A stretch of DNA of 26,216 nucleotides. It comes from Rhizobium sp. Lineage in GTDB: Bacteria; Pseudomonadota; Alphaproteobacteria; Rhizobiales; Rhizobiaceae. The translations under genes and the position numbers were made by a program. Position 1 is the first letter of the stretch. Each line of letters opens with the position of its first letter. Positions 15,716-22,953 of the stretch are shown here, one piece after another. Below the pieces are notes generated by a model, which was not told where the DNA came from, ran no database searches, and was given only the letters and a program-made list of their open reading frames with translations. The stretch is taken from the NCBI GenBank assembly GCA_003527225.1, contig DPXQ01000106.1:157-26372 (forward strand), written 5' to 3'.

Positions 15716-16204
15716 TCAGGCGGGACCGGGACCGGACTTCGGCGTCAGGCGGGCTGGATCGTCGACGGCCGGATTGTAGAAGAGCGCCAGCACCAGGCTT
15801 TTCGCGATCCGTTCGGCGGTCGCCATGAACCATTGCTCGGCCTCCTCGCTGGGGGCGATGTCGCGCAGCGTCGCCTGAAAGAGCCCAAGCCATTCTCCGA
15901 ACAGGCCCTCGCTCAAACCCGGAATGCCGAGATGGGCCTGAACCGGCTTGCCGCCATAGGCGCCGCTCTTGAAGGCGATAGAAGACCAGAAGCTCTTCAT
16001 CTTGGTCAGGTGCTGCGGCCAGCGTCCGGCCAGCCTTTGCTCGAAGACGGGGCCTAGTCTTTCATGCGAGCGGATACGGCCGTAAAAGGTCTCGACGAGG
16101 GTGTCGATGAAGGCCGCGTCGATCCCCAGACGCGCCATCTCGGCTTCGGCCCTCAGCCGGATGTCGCCGACATGGGCGGCCCGTCCGGTCAATTCGATTG
16201 TCAT
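15716..16204 (-). CDS. Group III truncated hemoglobin
   Basis: A 162-residue globin of the group III (P) truncated class. It has the B-helix signature VETFYGRIRSHERLGPVF (Y41 at B10), HLTKMKSFWSSI, and GKPVQAHLGI with H91 as the likely proximal heme ligand. W105 (FGEWLGLF) is the likely Trp G8. The cytosolic heme protein would bind O2 or NO; in Campylobacter the group III protein Ctb modulates oxygen and NO handling. AAGGAG lies 9 bases before the ATG. The C-terminus has a short Pro-rich tail (TPKSGPGPA) beyond the globin fold. An FNR/FixK-like box is upstream (16246-16259), fitting low-oxygen or NO control, although its distance from the start is short. Confidence 0.9.
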   Translation of the reverse strand: MTIELTGRAAHVGDIRLRAEAEMARLGIDAAFIDTLVETFYGRIRSHERLGPVFEQRLAGRWPQHLTKMKSFWSSIAFKSGAYGGKPVQAHLGIPGLSEGLFGEWLGLFQATLRDIAPSEEAEQWFMATAERIAKSLVLALFYNPAVDDPARLTPKSGPGPA

Positions 16205-16245
16205 GGCGCTTGTCTCCTTGGTCGCGGGGGTCGCGCTTTCCCGAG

Positions 16246-16259
16246 TTGACGGTTATCAA
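16246..16259 (-). promoter_or_regulatory. FNR/FixK-like box upstream of the truncated hemoglobin
   Basis: On the reverse strand the sequence TTGATAACCGTCAA matches TTGAT-N4-ATCAA at nine of ten fixed bases. It ends 42 bases before the hemoglobin ATG. If it were a class II site, transcription would start near 16211, inside or beyond the ribosome binding site at 16214-16219, so the spacing is not ideal for activation. Confidence 0.4.
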
Positions 16260-16377
16260 TCAGCAGTGCCCAATGGTCAAACCACCGGCATGGCGCCAAT
16301 CGCCGCACGGCATTGCCATGGCCGCCATCGTCGCGGCGAATGCGGCGATATGACGGTGGAGTGACTGGATTTCAGAC

Positions 16378-16405
16378 TTGACCCCGCAGGCCAATGCCAT
16401 AAATT
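16378..16405 (+). promoter_or_regulatory. Promoter of mbfA
   Basis: TTGACC (16378-16383), a 16-bp spacer and TAAATT (16400-16405) form a good sigma70 promoter with start near 16412. The ICE box overlaps its -10 end and the start point. Confidence 0.55.
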
Positions 16406-16418
16406 AGAATTATTCTAA
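16404..16418. promoter_or_regulatory. Irr-box / iron control element (ICE)
   Basis: TTAGAATTATTCTAA is a perfect 15-bp palindrome and matches the rhizobial ICE TTTAGAA-N3-TTCTAAA at 13 of 14 fixed positions with its flanks. It overlaps the -10 region and transcription start and directly abuts the AAAGGAG ribosome binding site. Irr bound here in low iron should block mbfA, as reported for mbfA in Agrobacterium and Bradyrhizobium. Confidence 0.85.
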
Positions 16419-16430
16419 AAGGAGATTGCA

Positions 16431-17414
16431 ATGCTCGGCCGATTTTTCCCCTCTTCCAAGCGTCCGTTCAAAAGTCTGAGCGAGCAGGAGGTCCTGGCGC
16501 TGGCGATTTCGTCGGAGGAGGACGACGCACGGATCTATCTCGCCTATGCCGACCAGTTGAAGGCGCAATATCCGCAATCGGCCAAGGTTTTCGAGGATAT
16601 GGCGGAGGTCGAGCATTCCCACCGCAACATGCTGATCGAGATCCATCGCAAGCGGTTCGGCGAGCGCATTCCGCTGGTGCGGCGCGAACACGTGCGCGAC
16701 TTCTACGACCGCAAGCCGGACTGGCTGCGCGCCAACCAGACGCTCGAACAGATCCGCGAAGAGGCCGAGTCGATGGAGCAGGCAGCCTTCCGCTTCTATA
16801 CGGAAGCCGCGAAGATGACGACCGACGCCTCGACCCGCAAATTGCTCGGTGACCTTGCGCTGGCCGAGCAGGGGCACGAGGAAACGGCCCGCATGCTGGG
16901 CGAAAAGCATGTGCCGGGCGAGGTGAAGGAGGAGGAGCGCGAGACCGCCCGGCGGCAGTTCATCCTCACTTACGTCCAGCCGGGCCTGGCCGGCCTGATG
17001 GACGGTTCGGTCTCGACGCTGGCGCCGATCTTCGCGGCCGCCTTTGCCACCGGCGATACCTGGCAGACCTTCCTGGTCGGTCTTTCGGCATCCGTGGGCG
17101 CCGGCATTTCCATGGGCTTTACCGAGGCCGCCCATGACGACGGCAAGCTTTCCGGCCGCGGCTCTCCGGTCAAGCGCGGACTGGCATCGGGCATCATGAC
17201 GGCGCTCGGCGGTCTCGGCCACGCGCTGCCCTATCTCATTCCGCATTTCTGGACTGCGACGATCACCGCCGCCGTCGTGGTTTTCTTCGAGCTCTGGGCG
17301 ATCGCCTTCATCCAGAACAGATATATGGAAACGCCCTTCCTGCGCGCCGCCATGCAGGTGGTGCTCGGCGGCTCGCTGGTGCTGGCGGCGGGCATCCTGA
17401 TCGGCAACGGTTGA
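16431..17414 (+). CDS. mbfA: MbfA, erythrin-VIT1 membrane iron exporter
   Basis: A 327-residue fusion of a ferritin-like erythrin domain (about 15-160) and a VIT1/CCC1-type membrane domain (about 175-327). Di-iron ligands are visible: E29/E30 (SSEEDD), the E61-x-x-H64 pair (EVEHSH), E113 region (REEAESMEQ) and E146-x-x-H149 (AEQGHEE). The membrane part has about five helices, including the VIT1-typical [22 protein letters not shown] and [20 protein letters not shown]. MbfA exports iron across the inner membrane and protects against iron and peroxide stress, including at low pH. Length and domain order match the known family. The ICE box just upstream places it under Irr. A GGAG site lies 6 bases before the ATG. 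Confidence 0.95.
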   Translation: MLGRFFPSSKRPFKSLSEQEVLALAISSEEDDARIYLAYADQLKAQYPQSAKVFEDMAEVEHSHRNMLIEIHRKRFGERIPLVRREHVRDFYDRKPDWLRANQTLEQIREEAESMEQAAFRFYTEAAKMTTDASTRKLLGDLALAEQGHEETARMLGEKHVPGEVKEEERETARRQFILTYVQPGLAGLMDGSVSTLAPIFAAAFATGDTWQTFLVGLSASVGAGISMGFTEAAHDDGKLSGRGSPVKRGLASGIMTALGGLGHALPYLIPHFWTATITAAVVVFFELWAIAFIQNRYMETPFLRAAMQVVLGGSLVLAAGILIGNG

Positions 17415-17431
17415 TTGGCGGGACGATTGTC

Positions 17432-17466
17432 ATGACGCCGAAACGCGGATAGCGTAGCGGCGTCAT
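17432..17466 (+). promoter_or_regulatory. 9-bp inverted repeat abutting the MFS start codon
   Basis: ATGACGCCG (17432-17440) and CGGCGTCAT (17458-17466) are perfect inverted repeats 17 bases apart, ending one base before the ATG at 17468. No Shine-Dalgarno sequence is visible, so the element may be an operator or an RNA hairpin that controls translation. Confidence 0.45.
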
Positions 17467-17467
17467 C

Positions 17468-18664
17468 ATGAAACCATCTCCGGCCACCCTCGGCATGGGC
17501 GTTTCCATGACCGTCGGTTATGGCACGCTCTACTATTCCTTCTCGATCCTAGCGCCCGAGATCGCTCGCGATTTCGGCTGGTCGCAGAGTTTTGTCTTCG
17601 CGGTCTTTTCCATCGGTCTCCTCGGCGGGGCCGTTTCCGCTCCCATTGTCGGACGGCTGATCGACCGCTTCGGCGCGCGCCCCGTTCTGACCTTCGGATC
17701 GATCCTGGCCGCGGCGACGCTGGCCGCCCTCTCCATGGTCCAGAACGGCTGGCAGTTCGCCATCGTCACGCTGGCGGCGGAATTCGTATCGATCGCCGTG
17801 CAATACGACGCGGGCTTTGCCGCTTTGGCGCAGCGTCACGGCCAGGAGGCCCGCAGCCAGATCACCCTGGTGACGCTGGTGGCGGGCTTTGCCTCGACCG
17901 TGTTCTGGCCGCTTATCCAATGGCTTTTGACGATGATGACCTGGCGCGAGGTCTATCTGGTGCTGGCGGGGCTCAACCTGTTGCTGGCCCTGCCGGTCCA
18001 CGCGCTCTGGCCGTCCTATCGACGGCTGCCGGTGACCCCGGCGAAGAACGTGGGCGAAGCCGGCAGTCCCGGAACCGTCAGCCGCCGGCCGCAGCTCGCC
18101 CTGATGGCCATCAGCCTTTCGGCAGGCGGCTTCGTTCTCTCGGCCATGGGCGCATCGCTGCTGGTGCTGCTCGGCGATGTCGGCTTCACACCGGCGATCG
18201 CGACCCTGACCGGCAGTCTGATCGGGCCGTCGCAGGTTGTCGCCCGCCTCATCGAATATGCGCGAAGGGGTGTGCTGTCGCCTCCGGTGACGGGCCTGAT
18301 CGCTACCGGGGCGATCTTCGCCGCCCTGGCGCTGCTCTTTGCCGCCTCGCTTTTCCCCGTCGTTGCCGTTGCGCTGGTGTTTGCCGTCTTCTTCGGCATC
18401 GGTCAGGGACTGACATCGATCATCCGGGGCGTCCTGCCGCTTCACTATTTCGGCACGGCCGGCTACGGCCGCACGATGGGTACGCTGTCGGGGATACGCA
18501 TGATCCTGTCGGCTGCGGCCCCCGTGACCATCATCTTCCTCAACGAGCAGGCAGGCACTACCGCCGCGATCGGCTGCCTGCTGTTGATGGGGGCGGTGGG
18601 GCTTCTGGCGATGATCGGACTTTCACGCATGCCGCCACGGCACTCCGAGGCGCAGATCGGATAG
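17468..18664 (+). CDS. MFS transporter (monocarboxylate-type), substrate unknown
   Basis: A 398-residue major facilitator permease with about twelve membrane helices. The first helix region MGVSMTVGYGTLYYSFSILAPEIARDFGWSQSFVFAVFSIGLLGGAVSAPIVGRLIDRFGARPVL contains the motif A loop GRLIDRFGARPVL. Its beginning resembles the OFA/monocarboxylate porter branch, which often moves organic anions; this is an inference. A central cytosolic loop (about residues 180-205) divides the two halves. There is no ribosome binding site before the ATG, only an inverted repeat. It follows mbfA by 53 bases on the same strand but the hairpin may separate them. It converges with the BTLCP gene seven bases after its stop. 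Confidence 0.82.
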   Translation: MKPSPATLGMGVSMTVGYGTLYYSFSILAPEIARDFGWSQSFVFAVFSIGLLGGAVSAPIVGRLIDRFGARPVLTFGSILAAATLAALSMVQNGWQFAIVTLAAEFVSIAVQYDAGFAALAQRHGQEARSQITLVTLVAGFASTVFWPLIQWLLTMMTWREVYLVLAGLNLLLALPVHALWPSYRRLPVTPAKNVGEAGSPGTVSRRPQLALMAISLSAGGFVLSAMGASLLVLLGDVGFTPAIATLTGSLIGPSQVVARLIEYARRGVLSPPVTGLIATGAIFAALALLFAASLFPVVAVALVFAVFFGIGQGLTSIIRGVLPLHYFGTAGYGRTMGTLSGIRMILSAAAPVTIIFLNEQAGTTAAIGCLLLMGAVGLLAMIGLSRMPPRHSEAQIG

Positions 18665-18671
18665 CCCGCGA

Positions 18672-19289
18672 TTACTTCAGCGCGCCGACCATGACGTCGG
18701 TGGTACCGTTTTCGATGGTGACCCAGCGCCCGGTATCGAAGTCCGCCTGCCGCTTGAGGTAGGTATAGGGCGTATCCGACCAGAGCTTGACCTCGTTGGA
18801 GAGGTTGTCCAGCACGTAGTCGCCCTGGGCCGTGCGCAGCGTCAGCACGGCATGGCCTTCGCCATCGGGCTTGCGCACGACGGTGATCAGGAGGTCGGAG
18901 GGCGAAAAGCCGGCCTCGATGAGCTTCTCGCGCTTCAGCAGGACGAAGTCCTCGCAGTCGCCGACATCCTTCGGATAGGCCCAGACCTCCTCGCGGCCGA
19001 AAATATCGGCATCCGTCATCGGCGTGATCGAGGCATTGGCCGAGGAATTCACCTCCTGGACGAGCGCCCATCCATGGCTGGTGAGGCGCGGCGCGGCACT
19101 CGCCCTGGTGCGGATATTGCATTCGTTGCGATGGGCGCGGCAGAATTCGTAATGGCCGATCGGCTGGGAGGTGACGGCGCCGGTGACCATGACGCGCTGC
19201 GTTGCAGGCGCCGTGATGGCGCTGTCGAGCGGCGCCATGACGGCGGAAACCGCAAGCAGCGCGGCAAATACGCGCGATCTGTTCATCAT
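18672..19289 (-). CDS. Exported transglutaminase-like cysteine peptidase (BTLCP)
   Basis: A 205-residue exported protein of the bacterial transglutaminase-like cysteine proteinase family. A signal peptide (residues 1-28) precedes the papain-like core with the catalytic triad C112 (VGDCEDFVLLKR), H146 (GEGHAVLTL) and D161 (YVLDNLSNEV). Two further cysteines, C50 and C57 (YEFCRAHRNEC), are a family hallmark. Substrates are largely unknown; relatives such as LapG cleave adhesins, but this is the alphaproteobacterial form often coded alone. An AGAGG site lies 8 bases before the start. A full CtrA consensus site lies 20 bases upstream, pointing to cell-cycle-timed expression. Confidence 0.9.
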   Translation of the reverse strand: MMNRSRVFAALLAVSAVMAPLDSAITAPATQRVMVTGAVTSQPIGHYEFCRAHRNECNIRTRASAAPRLTSHGWALVQEVNSSANASITPMTDADIFGREEVWAYPKDVGDCEDFVLLKREKLIEAGFSPSDLLITVVRKPDGEGHAVLTLRTAQGDYVLDNLSNEVKLWSDTPYTYLKRQADFDTGRWVTIENGTTDVMVGALK

Positions 19290-19301
19290 GAACCCGTCCT
19301 C

Positions 19302-19323
19302 TTAATCGTTAAGAAAGAGTTAA
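19302..19323 (-). promoter_or_regulatory. CtrA consensus site upstream of the BTLCP gene
   Basis: On the reverse strand TTAACTCTTTCTTAAC fits the CtrA box TTAA-N7-TTAA with trailing C; on the given strand the boxes are 19309-19312 and 19320-19323. A third TTAA is at 19302-19305. The site is 20 bases before the BTLCP start codon. Confidence 0.6.
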
Positions 19324-19396
19324 GGTCCAACCGGGGCGTTAGTCAATCATTAGCAGTTTCGCAAGGTCGCCTATCGCCAACTATGGTTAAAATGCA

Positions 19397-20203
19397 TCAC
19401 GGGCGATCGGTTACGGAAAGGATGGCGGCGTTCATCCGCTCGATGTCCTGGGGGCGCGAAAGCCTGTGATCGCCGTCCCGCACCAGCGTCAGCACGACAT
19501 CGTCGGCGGGAAGGAACTCCACGAGTTTCAGCGCGTGGGTATAGGGCACGTCCGGATCGGCCATGCCCTGGAGAATATGCACGGGGCAGCCGGTCTCGAT
19601 GATACCGGTGAGTACGCGGTTCTGCCGTCCGTCGTCGATCAGGGCACGGGTGAAAATGTTCGGCTCGGGACTGTATTCCGACGGCTCCTCGAAATAGCCC
19701 CGCTCGGCAAGCGATGCCCGCTCGGCGTCGGAAAGGTTCGGCTCGATGAGTTCAGCGGTGAAATCGGGCGCCGGCGCGATCAGCACCATGCCCTCCACCT
19801 TGGGACCCGTGCCCCGGCGTTTCAGTTCCTGCGCCAGCCTGAGCGCGATCCAGCCGCCCATCGAGGAGCCGACAAGCACGACGCTCTGGGGGCGGACGTG
19901 ATCGAGCACGGCAAGGGCCTCCTCGAGCCAGCGCGAGATCGTTCCGAGACTGAAATCGCCGCCCGACGCGCCGTGACCGGAATAATCGAAGCGGATCGCC
20001 GCCCGGCCGAACCTTTCCGCGAGCCGGTCGACCTCGACCGCCTTGGTGCCGCTCATGTCCGAACGGTAGCCGCCGAGCCACATCAGGGCAGGGCCGGACG
20101 AGGGGTTTTCCGCCGGCCGGACGAGCATCGCGATCTCGCGGCTTTCGGCCCCCGATCCGACGGTCAGGAGCCGCGGCTGGGTGGCGATATGGGCTTCGGT
20201 CAT
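19397..20203 (-). CDS. Alpha/beta hydrolase, ABHD10-like
   Basis: A 268-residue alpha/beta hydrolase. Oxyanion-hole region MWLGGYRSDMSGTKA is followed by RFDYSGHGASGG, then the nucleophile elbow VGSSMGGW with S114, acid D216 or D218 (QGMADPDVPY), and H246 (DGDHRLS). The pattern, and GYRSDMSGTKA in particular, resembles ABHD10-type acyl-thioesterases/depalmitoylases, so ester or thioester cleavage is likely; the substrate is not shown. The start was set at 20203 (MTEAHIATQ), because the frame upstream to 20305 encodes 34 residues that lack the family's features. It is divergent from infC with a 181-bp gap and ends 107 bases before the BTLCP start, so it may form its own unit. Confidence 0.87.
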   Translation of the reverse strand: MTEAHIATQPRLLTVGSGAESREIAMLVRPAENPSSGPALMWLGGYRSDMSGTKAVEVDRLAERFGRAAIRFDYSGHGASGGDFSLGTISRWLEEALAVLDHVRPQSVVLVGSSMGGWIALRLAQELKRRGTGPKVEGMVLIAPAPDFTAELIEPNLSDAERASLAERGYFEEPSEYSPEPNIFTRALIDDGRQNRVLTGIIETGCPVHILQGMADPDVPYTHALKLVEFLPADDVVLTLVRDGDHRLSRPQDIERMNAAILSVTDRP

Positions 20204-20300
20204 GAGGGACTCCACGTTTCCGGCGGTTTTTATAAAACAGATTCGCGTTGTGACGGACAGCAGGTGATTTTTCTTCCAAAGCATGTTATTGACTGCCCGC

Positions 20301-20329
20301 GGCAATTGTCACAAAGCCGGGAAATTGCC
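20301..20329 (+). promoter_or_regulatory. Leader hairpin upstream of infC
   Basis: GGCAATT (20301-20307) and AATTGCC (20323-20329) are inverted repeats with a 15-nt loop, 55 bases before the infC start. The infC promoter is not clear; TTGACT at 20289-20294 is the best -35 candidate but its -10 partner is weak. Confidence 0.3.
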
Positions 20330-20384
20330 TACCCGGGCGTGGCAGCCCCAGTCGCAATCGAAAACAATTCAGGAGAATACGACC

Positions 20385-20921
20385 ATTCGCAGACCTTTCA
20401 AAGCCGAAGCCCCCACCAAGGAGGGGCCGCGCTCCAATCGGGAAATTCGGGTTCCCAAGATCCAGCTGATCAATGAAGAAGGCCAGAACCTCGGTGTCAT
20501 CGCGACTGACGAGGCGCTCAGGATGGCCGAAGATGCTGGCCTCGACCTGGTAGAGATTTCACCCAATGCCGAACCTCCGGTCTGCAAGATCCTGGACCTC
20601 GGCAAGCTGAAATTCGCCAACCAGAAGAAAGCGGCCGAAGCGCGCAGGAAGCAGAAGATCGTCGAGGTCAAGGAAATCAAGATGCGGCCCAACATCGACA
20701 CCCATGACTATGAGGTGAAGATGAGGGCGATGAACCGCTTCTTCGAGGAAGGCGACAAGGTCAAGGTGACGCTGAAGTTCCGCGGCCGTGAAATGGCCCA
20801 CCAGGAACTCGGCATGAAGCTTCTGATGCAGGTCAAGGAAGACACTGTCGAAGTGGCCAAGGTCGAAGCCGAGCCGAAGCTGGAAGGCCGTCAGATGATG
20901 ATGGTGCTGGCGCCGAAGTGA
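20385..20921 (+). CDS. infC: Translation initiation factor IF-3 (ATT start)
   Basis: A 178-residue IF-3, which binds the 30S subunit, checks start-codon pairing and prevents early 50S joining. The N-domain is present ([65 protein letters not shown]). The linker and C-domain follow ([48 protein letters not shown]...MMMVLAPK). The start is read as ATT at 20385: AGGAG lies 9 bases upstream and the encoded IRRPFK matches rhizobial IF-3 beginnings. No in-frame ATG precedes the conserved region. A non-AUG start allows IF-3 to limit its own synthesis. A strong terminator follows at 20949-20972, so it is not co-transcribed with rpmI here. Confidence 0.96.
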   Translation: MRRPFKAEAPTKEGPRSNREIRVPKIQLINEEGQNLGVIATDEALRMAEDAGLDLVEISPNAEPPVCKILDLGKLKFANQKKAAEARRKQKIVEVKEIKMRPNIDTHDYEVKMRAMNRFFEEGDKVKVTLKFRGREMAHQELGMKLLMQVKEDTVEVAKVEAEPKLEGRQMMMVLAPK

Positions 20922-20948
20922 AACCGGCATCCTTCTCTGGAACAAACC

Positions 20949-20972
20949 AAGCCGCCTCCGGGCGGCTTTTTT
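20949..20972 (+). terminator. Rho-independent terminator of infC
   Basis: GCCGCC, a TCCG loop and GGCGGC are followed by TTTTTT; the flanking AA/TT pairs extend the stem. It ends the infC transcript 28 bases after the stop codon. Confidence 0.92.
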
Positions 20973-21083
20973 CATGGACTGCGCTGACAGTTTGCTGACG
21001 GACCGGCTCGCCGTTCTGTCAGGCGGGGTGGCCTAGTGTGCCCTCGTCAAGATCATGAACTCTCAAACATTGGAGGAAGAAAG

Positions 21084-21620
21084 ATGATCAACCTGTTGCG
21101 CAAGCCCCTGCTCGTTTCGAGCACGGCGCTCCTCTCCCTGGCCGTTCTGCCGGCCGTCGTTTCGGGCCTCGCCCTGCCTTTGGCATCGTCCGTCGTTTCC
21201 GTTGCTTATGCCGATGACGACAACGGCGGCGGGGGCGGAAATGACGACAACGGTGGCGGCAATGACGATAACGGGAATGACGACAACGGCAACGACGACC
21301 ATGGCAACGACGACGGACCGGGTGCGGACGACGACGGGTCGGATGACGACGCGAACGGCATGGACGACGATGCAAAGGGCATGGACGACACCACCGACGA
21401 TATTGATGACGACAATGCCGCCAACGGCCGGGCCGACGAAACGCAGCTGGTCGTCAATGACACCCAGCTCGCGGGTCTCAAGAACGGTCAGCTGATCGCG
21501 GTAGACCAGGCCGGCCAGCGCCTGCGGCTGCGGTTCGAGTGGGAACACGGCAAGCCGGAAGTGAAATTCAAGGACCCGGCCAATACGGTCACGGCCGTGA
21601 CGGTCGTTCCGGCCAACTGA
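21084..21620 (+). CDS. Exported acidic Asp/Asn/Gly-rich protein
   Basis: A 178-residue exported protein. The long signal region (residues 1-43) ends AYA before DDDN. Residues 44-112 are a low-complexity stretch of repeated D-D-N-G and D-D-x-G units with an extreme acidic charge, the kind of sequence that can bind calcium or other cations loosely. The last 60 residues form a compact domain (ETQLVVNDTQLAGLKNGQLIAVDQAGQRLRLRFEWEHGKPEVKFKD) with the look of a small beta module. I do not recognise the family. GGAGG lies 7 bases before the ATG at 21084; the longer frame from GTG at 21036 lacks a site. It has its own terminator, then comes a PepSY protein of similar build and a two-component pair. 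Confidence 0.8.
   Translation: MINLLRKPLLVSSTALLSLAVLPAVVSGLALPLASSVVSVAYADDDNGGGGGNDDNGGGNDDNGNDDNGNDDHGNDDGPGADDDGSDDDANGMDDDAKGMDDTTDDIDDDNAANGRADETQLVVNDTQLAGLKNGQLIAVDQAGQRLRLRFEWEHGKPEVKFKDPANTVTAVTVVPAN
21213..21419 (+). repeat. Acidic low-complexity repeat (D/N/G units)
   Basis: Degenerate tandem units of GAC-GAC-AAC-GGC type encode residues 44-112 of the acidic protein, for example NDDNGNDDNGNDDHGNDDG. The units vary by synonymous codons, so the peptide pattern rather than the DNA repeat appears to be conserved. Confidence 0.75.
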
Positions 21621-21669
21621 TTCAGCTTGAAAAGGCTGCGATCCAGCCGCCGGGACCGCAACCTTTTCA

Positions 21670-21695
21670 CCCCGCCCATTCGGGCGGGGCTTTCT
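21670..21695 (+). terminator. Terminator of the acidic protein gene
   Basis: CCCCGCCC and GGGCGGGG form an 8-bp stem with a 4-nt loop, followed by CTTTCTC. A second stem, AAAAGGCTGCG (21630-21640) with CGCAACCTTTT (21657-21667), one mismatch, lies just before it. Confidence 0.8.
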
Positions 21696-21773
21696 CATTC
21701 TCGCGGTGGCGTGCCGACGAAACACTCGCTAATGTTGATCGCGACCGCTGGCCAATGAAAGGCGACGATAGGC

Positions 21774-22283
21774 ATGACGGCCATGGACAGGCGAAATTTC
21801 CTGCTGCTGCTCTCGGCGGCGATGCTCTGTGCGGCACCGCTGCTGCAGGCTGCACCCGCCTTCGCCTCCGACGACGACGATGGTGGCGGCGGTGATAACG
21901 ATGGCGGCAACGGTGGAACTGGCGGCACCGGCGGCAACGGTGGAACTGGCGGCAACGACGACGACGATGATTCCGGTTCCGGCGGCGACGACGACAAGGA
22001 TAGCGCCGCGCCCAATGGCGCCACCCCCAATGCCGCCGCGCGCGAGGACGCCGATCACGTCGAGGCGCGCGACGCGGTCCGGCAAGGCCGCATCCTGCCG
22101 CTTCGCGAAATCCTGCAGCGCGTCGATTCGATGCGCGCCGGCCGCGTGCTGTCGGTCGATCTCTCGCTCAAGAGCAAGACGCCGGTCTATGTCCTGAAGG
22201 TCGAGAACAAGGAGGGTGGCGTGCAAACCCTTCGCCTCAATGCGGTGACGGGTCGCAAGCTCGGCCCATTCGGGTGGTGGTGA
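21774..22283 (+). CDS. Exported PepSY-domain protein with acidic linker
   Basis: A 169-residue exported protein. A signal peptide (1-32, MDRRNFLLLLSAAMLCAAPLLQAAPAFAS) is followed by an Asp/Gly/Asn/Thr low-complexity linker (33-77). A PepSY domain occupies about 97-167 (EARDAVRQGRILPLREILQRVDSMRAGRVLSVDLSLKSKTPVYVLKVENKEGGVQTLRLNAVTGRKLG). PepSY modules often sit in the periplasm near a sensor kinase and may inhibit proteases or feed a ligand signal. The gene ends 4 bases before the response regulator, so the three genes form one operon, a common rhizobial order. The build mirrors the preceding acidic protein. Start 21774 or 21783 (both ATG, in frame). Confidence 0.87.
   Translation: MTAMDRRNFLLLLSAAMLCAAPLLQAAPAFASDDDDGGGGDNDGGNGGTGGTGGNGGTGGNDDDDDSGSGGDDDKDSAAPNGATPNAAAREDADHVEARDAVRQGRILPLREILQRVDSMRAGRVLSVDLSLKSKTPVYVLKVENKEGGVQTLRLNAVTGRKLGPFGWW
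21870..22004 (+). repeat. Acidic/Gly-rich linker repeat in the PepSY protein
   Basis: Residues 33-77 are encoded by GAC, GGC, AAC and ACT repeats (GGTGG units and D-runs). The region parallels the acidic stretch of the upstream protein in position and composition. Confidence 0.65.
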
Positions 22284-22287
22284 CGCA

Positions 22288-22953
22288 ATGCGGGTTTTGC
22301 TTGCTGAAGACGATCGCGATATCGCTGTACACACGAAAGCCAGGCTCGAGGCGGAAGGATACCTTGTCGACCACCTTGCCACGGGCCCCGAAGTCTGGGC
22401 CGAGGGCGAAACGGGCGACTATGCCGCGATCATCCTGGATCTCGGACTGCCCGGCATGGACGGCCTGACCATATTGAGGCGCTGGCGGGCCGACGGCGTC
22501 GACACGCCTATCATCGTTCTCACGGCGCGCGGTTCATGGATGGAACGTGTCGACGGCTTCGAAGCGGGGGCGGACGACTATCTCCCCAAGCCGTTTCGTA
22601 ACGAAGAGTTGCTCGCGCGCCTGAAGGCACTGCTGCGCCGCGCGGGCGGGCGCCCTGCGCCGGTCAAATCCGCCGGCCGTTTTGTCGTCAACGACCAGAG
22701 CCGCCGGGTAACGTATGACGGCCAGCCGCTCGATCTGACGTCGCTCGAATATCGCCTTGTGCAACTTCTCGTCAGCGAGCCCGGTCGCGTCTTCGATCCG
22801 ATCGAGATCGCCCGCCACGTCCAGGGACGCGACGACGATGCGGCCAAGAATGCGGTGGAGGCCATGATTGCCCGGCTTCGGCGCAAGACCGATCCCGAGG
22901 CAATCGAGACACGGCGCGGCTTCGGCTACGTCTTGCCGGAAGAAGATGCATGA
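22288..22953 (+). CDS. OmpR/PhoP-type response regulator
   Basis: A 221-residue response regulator. The receiver domain has E7/D8/D9, phospho-acceptor D51 (IILDLGLPGMDG), T79 (VLTARG) and K101 (LPKPF). The C-terminal winged HTH reads FVVNDQSRRVTYDGQPLDLTSLEYRLVQLLVSEPGRVFDPIEIARHVQGRDDDAAKNAVEAMIARLRRKTDPEAIETRRGFGYVL, the OmpR/PhoB type. It acts in the cytosol on DNA after phosphotransfer from the kinase. It follows the PepSY gene by 4 bases and overlaps the kinase by ATGA. The closest named relatives in rhizobia would be PhoP/FeuP-like regulators, but I cannot assign one. Confidence 0.93.
   Translation: MRVLLAEDDRDIAVHTKARLEAEGYLVDHLATGPEVWAEGETGDYAAIILDLGLPGMDGLTILRRWRADGVDTPIIVLTARGSWMERVDGFEAGADDYLPKPFRNEELLARLKALLRRAGGRPAPVKSAGRFVVNDQSRRVTYDGQPLDLTSLEYRLVQLLVSEPGRVFDPIEIARHVQGRDDDAAKNAVEAMIARLRRKTDPEAIETRRGFGYVLPEEDA

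Noticed and set aside
21213..21419. Tandem repeats considered as a CRISPR array
   Set aside because: The units are short, degenerate and in frame within an exported protein, with no spacers of regular length.
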